Positions 59,150 through 64,000 of a stretch of 64,000 bases of DNA are shown piece after piece. Both the position numbers and the translations under genes were made by a program. The stretch is from Paenibacillus sp. RUD330 (lineage in GTDB: Bacteria; Bacillota; Bacilli; Paenibacillales; Paenibacillaceae). The DNA is taken from positions 174,501 through 238,500 of the forward strand of contig NZ_CP022655.2 of assembly GCF_002243345.2 (NCBI RefSeq), read 5' to 3'. Under the pieces are notes generated by a model. It was given only the letters and a program-made list of their open reading frames with translations. It did no database searches and had not been told where the DNA came from. The stretch's first letter is position 1; the number at the start of each line of letters is the position of its first letter.

Positions 59150-59976
59150 CTAATGTGACGCGAATCCTCCCAGCAAGCGTACTGTGATGTCAGCAGCCAC
59201 AAGTCGAGCAGCGTGCGGACGAGATGATAGGCTTGCTGGATGACGAGGGCGGCCAATCCGGCCCATGCCATCGCTGCGGCGCTGAAGCCGGCCCCGATGA
59301 TGCCGGAAAAGAGGAGCAGGATCAGGCTGAGGCCGGCCATCGGGAGCAGCCGTCTGCAGGCAGCCGATAGGGACGCCGAGACTTTGAGCCTGGATACCGC
59401 TCCGAACTGGAGGGAGAGGCTGAGCAGATGCAGAACTCCGATCCACAGCAGCCACGCTGCCGCCCAAGGCAAGATGCTGACGGCTATTTCCTGCAGGGAG
59501 GATCCGTTCTTGACGACATCCCTTGCCCGGGAGCCCAGCCACCAGAGAGGAGCGGCGGCAAGAAGCGTTTCCGCCCAGTAGAGAAGCAGGACCGGCTTCC
59601 AAGCCTTTCGCATGCCCTGGAGGAATAACGTGCCGCCTTCATGTCCGGCCGCCGTATGGTGGATGGAGTAGAACAGGCCGGCATTGATGAGCGGCGTGAC
59701 GATCATGCGGGAGAGCAGAAGGGCGGCCAGCGTCCAAAGGACCGGCTGGGCGAGATCGGTCTTCATCAGCCGGAACTGGGCTTCCGCCCAGAACAGGGCG
59801 TCCGCCCCTTGAGAAGGCTCGTTCGCTCCGGGATACCGCCGAAGCAGCGGTCCGATAATGGAGTCGACATAGCGGTAGAGAAAAAATCCCCATAACAACC
59901 GGTACAGGAACAGGGCGACGGCCACAGCCAGATGCTTGACGGTCAGGCGCCACCCTTGCTTGAGATAAGTAGACAC
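59146..59976 (-). CDS. polytopic membrane protein, unknown
   Basis: 276 residues, GTG start with AGAGGAGAG eight bases upstream. About six hydrophobic helices: VKHLAVAVALFLYRLLWGFFL, VLWTLAALLLSRMIVTPL, LLLYWAETLLAAAPLWWLG, WAAAWLLWIGVLHLLSLSL (each separate), then two near the end. No family recognised. It follows the M1 peptidase gene by 27 bases on the same strand, so they probably form an operon. Confidence 0.7.
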   Translation of the reverse strand: MSTYLKQGWRLTVKHLAVAVALFLYRLLWGFFLYRYVDSIIGPLLRRYPGANEPSQGADALFWAEAQFRLMKTDLAQPVLWTLAALLLSRMIVTPLINAGLFYSIHHTAAGHEGGTLFLQGMRKAWKPVLLLYWAETLLAAAPLWWLGSRARDVVKNGSSLQEIAVSILPWAAAWLLWIGVLHLLSLSLQFGAVSRLKVSASLSAACRRLLPMAGLSLILLLFSGIIGAGFSAAAMAWAGLAALVIQQAYHLVRTLLDLWLLTSQYACWEDSRHIS

Positions 59977-60003
59977 GTTTGAGACTCTCCTCTCTTCGGG
60001 CCG

Positions 60004-61977
60004 CTACCAGGCGAACGCTCCCGCAATCCATTCCAGCGCCTTCACGATGCCGAGGCTGATCCGGACCTCCTGCTTGCGGGGAGCTTCGGCTTTCAGGAAG
60101 TTGTTCATCTGCCGGTTGTCCAGCACGTTGGTCCGTTCCGGATCGACCGCGGCCCAGAGCAGCGGGGAGGGAGCGGTCAGCTTGTAGAGCATATCGGATT
60201 CCACCCCGTCCCAGGTGCGGGAGGCCGTAGAGCCGTCGGCGAACTTGAAGGTGACCGGAACCGGGCCGTAGACGCCGCCGCCGCGCTTGACGAGCACGTC
60301 GGACTCGTACATTTTGGAGGCGCCGGAGTCCGCCGCCTTCGAGACCCGGATGGAGGCGACCGAATAGTCGGCCATCTCGCCTCCGTACACGAACTGGCTG
60401 AAGTAGTCGTCCCAATTCTGCTTGCTGACCTGCTCGACGACTTTCTTGAAGTCCGCCGTGGTCGGATGCTTGAATTTATATTGGTTGAAATAGGTCCGCA
60501 TGATCTTGTTCATGATGTTCGTGCCGACCCGGTTCTCGATGCCGGTCAGCACCAGCTTGGCGCGGCTGTAGACATTGTCCGCATACCGGCTGTGCGAGCC
60601 GAACGACCAGGAAAGCAGCTTGAGCGGGGCGGGATCGGTGACGTAGCTCGCTTCCAGCGCCGTGCGGGGCTCCACGCCGTATTCGCTTTCCATGACCTTG
60701 TCCTCGGAGTAGGAGGTGAACCCTTCGTCCAGCCAGGCTTCCTCGAACTCGTTGGAGGCGACCATTCCGTACCAGTACTGATGGCCGATTTCATGCACGA
60801 CCGTCCGCTCCAGACTGTAGCCGGGATTGTCCGTCTCGGCGGCGAATGCGGTCACGAGCGTCGGATATTCCATGCCGCCGGCGCCATTGGCCCCTTTGGG
60901 AGGAACGACGATGGACAGGGTGCTGTACGGGTAGCTGCCGTACCACTGGGCGTATTTGGCCAGAGCCGACTTGGCTGCGTGCATGTAGCGTTCTTTCTGC
61001 TCCTTGTGCAGCGGATCGAGATAGAGCTTGATGCGGACTCCGGGAACGCCGGGAGCGGAGAAAGGCTCCTCGCTGTAAAGGAAGTCGGGGGAGGCGGACC
61101 AGCCGAAGTCATGCACGTCCTCGGCATAGAACGTATACTGCTGCCCGCCCTTGGCCGCTTCCAGCTTCGTCTGGACGCCTGTGGCGGCGACTTTGTAGCC
61201 GGCGGGAACCTCGATCTTGACGGAATACACGCCGAAGTCGCTGTAGAATTCCGAGTTGCCGTGATATTGGTGGACGTTCCAGCCTTCCGCGCTGCGCGTG
61301 CCGGTGCTGGTCGTGTTGTAGGCCGCGATCTTGGGGAACCACTGTCCCGCCATCGTGAAGTCTCCCGAATAGCCCATGCGGGCGAACACCTCGGGAAGCC
61401 CGACGGTGAAGCCGATCTGGAGCGTGACCTCCTCGCCCGGAGCGACCGGCTGCGGCAGCTTGAGCTTGGCCAGCGTGTAGTCGTCCTTGTTGCCGTCGTC
61501 GGGCTGGACATAGTGGATCCGAGGCAGCAGGCTTTCTCCGTCCTCCGTCTTGAAGGAGTCGAGGCGCATGTAGCCGGTGCTGCCTGCAGTCGCCTTGTCG
61601 TCCCGGAGCTTTCCGCCGGATTCCTTCATGAACGTGGTTTTATCCGACAAAAAGGCGTTCGGATACAGGTGGACATACATGTCCGATACGGTTTTCCGTC
61701 CCGGGTTCTTCCAGGTGACCGTCTCCGTCCCGGTCAGCGTGCGTCCGCTCAGCTTGACCTGGATCTGGTAGGTGGTCACTCTTCGGGACAGCGGCTCCGC
61801 TTCCGGCTCCGGGGCGGGAGAGCTCTCGGCCGCCGGCTCGACGCCGGGTTCATTTCCGGCAGCGGCATATGTATAAGAAGTAAGTCCGTGATGTCCGCTG
61901 CCTTGGAACGGGGCGAGAAGAGATGTGGTGAAGAGCAGGGCGAGCAGCAGTGTTTTGCAAGTTCGGCTTGAGGCCAT
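60004..61977 (-). CDS. secreted M1 family metallopeptidase
   Basis: 657 residues. Signal peptide (LLLALLFTTSLLAPF), Pro/Glu linker (about 40-65), then the M1 aminopeptidase fold: GGMEYPTLV (exopeptidase-like motif, about 371), zinc site HEIGHQYWYGM (about 402-412) with the third ligand Glu in NEFEEAWLDEGF, and a Tyr-rich helix after. The C-terminal 60 residues end in a weakly hydrophobic helix (LGIVKALEWIAGAFAW). ATG at 61977 follows GGGAGGG; the TTG at 62001 is less likely. Substrate peptides unknown. Confidence 0.9.
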   Translation of the reverse strand: MASSRTCKTLLLALLFTTSLLAPFQGSGHHGLTSYTYAAAGNEPGVEPAAESSPAPEPEAEPLSRRVTTYQIQVKLSGRTLTGTETVTWKNPGRKTVSDMYVHLYPNAFLSDKTTFMKESGGKLRDDKATAGSTGYMRLDSFKTEDGESLLPRIHYVQPDDGNKDDYTLAKLKLPQPVAPGEEVTLQIGFTVGLPEVFARMGYSGDFTMAGQWFPKIAAYNTTSTGTRSAEGWNVHQYHGNSEFYSDFGVYSVKIEVPAGYKVAATGVQTKLEAAKGGQQYTFYAEDVHDFGWSASPDFLYSEEPFSAPGVPGVRIKLYLDPLHKEQKERYMHAAKSALAKYAQWYGSYPYSTLSIVVPPKGANGAGGMEYPTLVTAFAAETDNPGYSLERTVVHEIGHQYWYGMVASNEFEEAWLDEGFTSYSEDKVMESEYGVEPRTALEASYVTDPAPLKLLSWSFGSHSRYADNVYSRAKLVLTGIENRVGTNIMNKIMRTYFNQYKFKHPTTADFKKVVEQVSKQNWDDYFSQFVYGGEMADYSVASIRVSKAADSGASKMYESDVLVKRGGGVYGPVPVTFKFADGSTASRTWDGVESDMLYKLTAPSPLLWAAVDPERTNVLDNRQMNNFLKAEAPRKQEVRISLGIVKALEWIAGAFAW

Positions 61978-62021
61978 GGACCGGTTCCCTCCCGTTGACA
62001 AGCTTCTAAGGCATGTATATG

Positions 62022-62050
62022 TTTGCTTTTGCCTGATTATTAGCTAAAAT
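62022..62050 (+). promoter_or_regulatory. possible promoter of ywhD
   Basis: TTTGCT (62022-62027), 17 bases, TAAAAT (62045-62050), about 105 bases before the ywhD start. Confidence 0.4.
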
Positions 62051-62154
62051 GGAATTTATCCGGACGAACTCCCGGCCCGTCCCGCCAGCAAGCGGTTTGA
62101 CGGGCTTTTATAGCCATTTGGACTTCATTATCATCGCGGAAGAAGGGATCATCA

Positions 62155-62706
62155 GTGGAAGAAAATCAAGGAACGCCATCCCCGGGCAGCCCGGAGGGCG
62201 AAGGGGCGGCACAGCCGGCCAAGGGCAAGCGCTCGCTGTCGCTCAACGTCGTGAGCAGCAAGGAGCATCGGGGCTTCGGAGCGGGAACGATCGATCTCAG
62301 CCGGGTGTCCTCGGTCATCATCGACGGCGGCGAGGCTTATATCGATAACGGCGCGATTCATGCGAAGAGCAAGGTGGAGAAGGGCATCAAATTCCTCACG
62401 GACAAGGAAGCCGTTCCGAACGGCCGTCCGTGCTGGATCGTATGGGTAGCCGTCGACCGCGACGACGAGGGGTCCTACTACGCGGGAGCGACAGCCTGCC
62501 CGATGACGGTAGACCCGGAAATCCGCCGCGGCTGGAAGATTCTCGCCCAGCATGTTAACAACCTGGACTATGCGATCAAGCGCCGCTTCATGCTGGAGGA
62601 GCTGCCGGCTTCCGACAAGCAGGCGCTCAAGAAGCTGCTGATTGAGAACAACGCCGAGTGGTGGGAGAATTCCCCTGCGGCGCTCAAGGAACAGCTGGAA
62701 GGCTGA
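62155..62706 (+). CDS. ywhD: YwhD family protein
   Basis: 183 residues, GTG start with AAGGG seven bases upstream. Close in pattern to Bacillus YwhD: SSVIIDGGEAYIDNGAIHAKS (in parts), KVEKGIKFLTDKEAVPNG, CWIVWVAVDR, YYAGATACPM, RRGWKILAQHVNNLD. Soluble, conserved in Bacillales, function unknown. The first 25 residues are a variable Pro/Gly/Glu tail. Confidence 0.88.
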   Translation: MEENQGTPSPGSPEGEGAAQPAKGKRSLSLNVVSSKEHRGFGAGTIDLSRVSSVIIDGGEAYIDNGAIHAKSKVEKGIKFLTDKEAVPNGRPCWIVWVAVDRDDEGSYYAGATACPMTVDPEIRRGWKILAQHVNNLDYAIKRRFMLEELPASDKQALKKLLIENNAEWWENSPAALKEQLEG

Positions 62707-62726
62707 GCAGCGAGGCTACGCATCGG

Positions 62727-62765
62727 CCTCCGTATTGCCGCCGCGAGCGGCTGCGGAGGTTTTTA
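62727..62765 (+). terminator. terminator after ywhD
   Basis: CCTCCG/CGGAGG outer and GCCGC/GCGGC inner stems, then five Ts. Confidence 0.82.
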
Positions 62766-62811
62766 TCGGTCCATTTCCTTCTAATTGGAACTGGGCTATA
62801 GTGGGGGAGAG

Positions 62812-62934
62812 ATGAATCTAACAGGAGAAGAGGGGATTCGTATTTTTAGCGGGTTCAACTTCAGCGGACTGCTTGTGCTGATTGTGTTCATTGTCCTCCT
62901 CATATGGCTCGTAAGGAAACTGATTCATAAGTAA
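62812..62934 (+). CDS. small single-pass membrane protein
   Basis: 40 residues: a short polar start, GFNFSGLLVLIVFIVLLIW forming one membrane helix, and a basic end (VRKLIHK), so the C-terminus should stay inside. GTGGGGGAGAG precedes the ATG and a strong terminator follows the stop by seven bases, which supports a real gene. It resembles small spore or membrane peptides of spore formers in general character only. Confidence 0.6.
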   Translation: MNLTGEEGIRIFSGFNFSGLLVLIVFIVLLIWLVRKLIHK

Positions 62935-62940
62935 CTCCAA

Positions 62941-62987
62941 TAAAAAAGGCATGCGGCTGTCGGAGACAGCCGCATGCCTTTTTTATT
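62941..62987. terminator. strong bidirectional terminator
   Basis: About 20-bp near-perfect stem around GGCATGCGGCTGTC/GACAGCCGCATGCC, with an A-run and a T-run on its sides. Confidence 0.93.
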
Positions 62988-63243
62988 GGAAGCATTCCTC
63001 CAGCCTTTGCGCATGGAGGCCGATGTCCGAGGATGCCCACCCTCCATGCCGAGGCGGCTCGGCGGCCCCGAATAAAGGGCAGCTATCCTGCGGCACGGCT
63101 GCACTCGTTGGGGATTTGACCGGATGCTGGACGGCATTCAGATCTTCTTCCGGCGTTTGACTCCAGGCATCAAGCTAGGCATGCCCACGAATGAGGCTTT
63201 GAACGTCTTTGACCGGGGGCGACCAGACCGGGATGCATCCGTC
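62988..63243. other. intergenic region without recognised content
   Basis: Between convergent transcription units. Only short GC-rich inverted words (GCCGAGGC/CGGCTCGGC near 63050) are seen; no promoter, RNA or gene that I can support. Confidence 0.5.
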
Positions 63244-63861
63244 CTAGCCGTCCCAGCCTTCCTCCTTGAACCCCTTGTACGAGCGCCGATGGAAGTCCGA
63301 TATCCAGCGGAACAGCTGTTGGCCGTCGCCTTCCAAAAACAGCGCTTCTTGTTCCGGACTCAGGCCGCTGCCGGAGGAGAGCGGACGGTAGAGGGCGCGG
63401 TACGGTTCCGGCACCCAGATATAGCGGTGGACATGCCCCGTTGCATGGAAGCCGGCTTGTTCCCAGAACCGGATCCGGCGCCGGTTGTCGGCCGTAGCTT
63501 CCGCCTCGGCTTCCACAAGCAGCGCGAGCGCGCCGGCGGCATGCCGTATACCCCATTCGTCGAGCTTGGCGAGCAGCAGAGTTCCGTATCCATGGCCTCT
63601 CCGCCTGGAATCGACGGCGAGATAGTCGATGACGAGCACGCTTCCGCCGCCGCTTGGGCCCGCGATGGCGACGGCGACGGGACGCAGCTCGGCGCCGCCG
63701 CTGCTCTCGGCGAGAATATGCACGAGAGCAAGTCCCCGCTCCAGCATGGCGCGGATCAGCGCTTCCGGCTTGCGGCTGTGCGGAGCGAACGCTTCCTCGT
63801 AGATCCGGCGGGCTGCGGGCCAGAGGGGGTGCTCCAGATTATTCCATGTAAGCATGAGCAT
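63244..63861 (-). CDS. GNAT family N-acetyltransferase
   Basis: 205 residues. Strand VLVIDYLAVDSRRRGHGYGTLLL (motif A with the RRRGHGYG pyrophosphate loop, about 79-97), then ADNRRRIRFWEQAGFH (motif B) and a C-terminal extension of about 50 residues. AGGAGG lies six bases before the ATG at 63861. Acceptor unknown. Confidence 0.82.
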   Translation of the reverse strand: MLMLTWNNLEHPLWPAARRIYEEAFAPHSRKPEALIRAMLERGLALVHILAESSGGAELRPVAVAIAGPSGGGSVLVIDYLAVDSRRRGHGYGTLLLAKLDEWGIRHAAGALALLVEAEAEATADNRRRIRFWEQAGFHATGHVHRYIWVPEPYRALYRPLSSGSGLSPEQEALFLEGDGQQLFRWISDFHRRSYKGFKEEGWDG

Positions 63862-63932
63862 GGGCGGCCTCCTGAGCGGATATGGGCAGGCTGATACCTG
63901 CTTAGTATGCCCGCCAGAGTCCCTTCAAGCAC

Positions 63933-63976
63933 AAATAGGGCTTTCGCTTGTCCGCTGACAACCGAAAGCCCTATTT
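63933..63976. terminator. hairpin at the window end
   Basis: 14-bp perfect stem AAATAGGGCTTTCG/CGAAAGCCCTATTT with a 16-base loop. Probably the terminator of a gene lying beyond the right edge. Confidence 0.55.
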
Positions 63977-64000
63977 CCTGCTTATCCAGTTCCTATTCAA

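Overview
The window reads as chromosomal DNA of a GC-rich, spore-forming Firmicute of the Paenibacillus/Cohnella kind. The grounds are strong AGGAGG-type ribosome binding sites, sigma-A promoters, Bacillus-style operators (Fur 7-1-7, LexA, a PhoP-like box), a ydaO-type c-di-AMP riboswitch, and relatives of Bacillus proteins (YkoY, YwhD, Btr, YbbA, NamZ, KapD, DUF1540, DUF2339). High GC gives long antisense open frames, most of which are shadows. I saw no tRNA, rRNA, CRISPR, phage or insertion sequence.

1-23.8 kb holds mostly single genes and small operons: a TerC-family fragment, an ABC-F ATPase, a ferredoxin, glycerate kinase, acetyltransferases and two DinB-like proteins (one behind a LexA box). 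It also has a Fur-controlled ferric-siderophore binding protein with two FecCD permeases, a complete five-gene oligopeptide transporter, an aldo/keto reductase, a decayed phosphotransferase-like kinase, and an ArsR-type regulator divergent from an EamA exporter. Two tandem-repeat arrays lie between genes here.

24-37.6 kb is an amino-sugar and peptidoglycan salvage locus. A BadF-type kinase and a GH4 6-phosphoglycosidase diverge from an RpiR/MurR-type regulator. The regulator is followed by murQ, a CUT1 sugar ABC transporter without its own ATPase, a double-GNAT protein, a PIG-L-type deacetylase with an altered active site, a NamZ/DUF1343 homologue without signal peptide, a second BadF-type kinase and anmK. 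Read together they suggest PTS-independent uptake of MurNAc-containing sugars, cleavage and phosphorylation inside the cell, and lactyl-ether cleavage to GlcNAc-6-phosphate.

37.7-46.6 kb has a histidine kinase and a DUF1540 peptide, then an iron locus on the minus strand: Btr-like AraC/binding-protein regulator, FeuA, FeuB, FeuC and a double esterase related to YbbA/BesA. Fur boxes precede btr and feuA, and a third lies beyond the esterase. In Bacillus subtilis the mur-namZ genes and the btr-feu-ybbA genes are also neighbours, so the linkage is conserved, with the iron block inverted here.

46.9-64 kb holds a VOC protein, a KapD-like exonuclease, a DUF2339 membrane protein and exoA. It also holds a tight four-gene operon (alkaline phosphatase, DUF3299-like lipoprotein, ABC ATPase, FtsX-like permease) behind a PhoP-like box. 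After that come cell-wall enzymes (an M15 peptidase and an NlpC/P60 protein under a c-di-AMP riboswitch), an M1 metallopeptidase, ywhD, small proteins and a final acetyltransferase.
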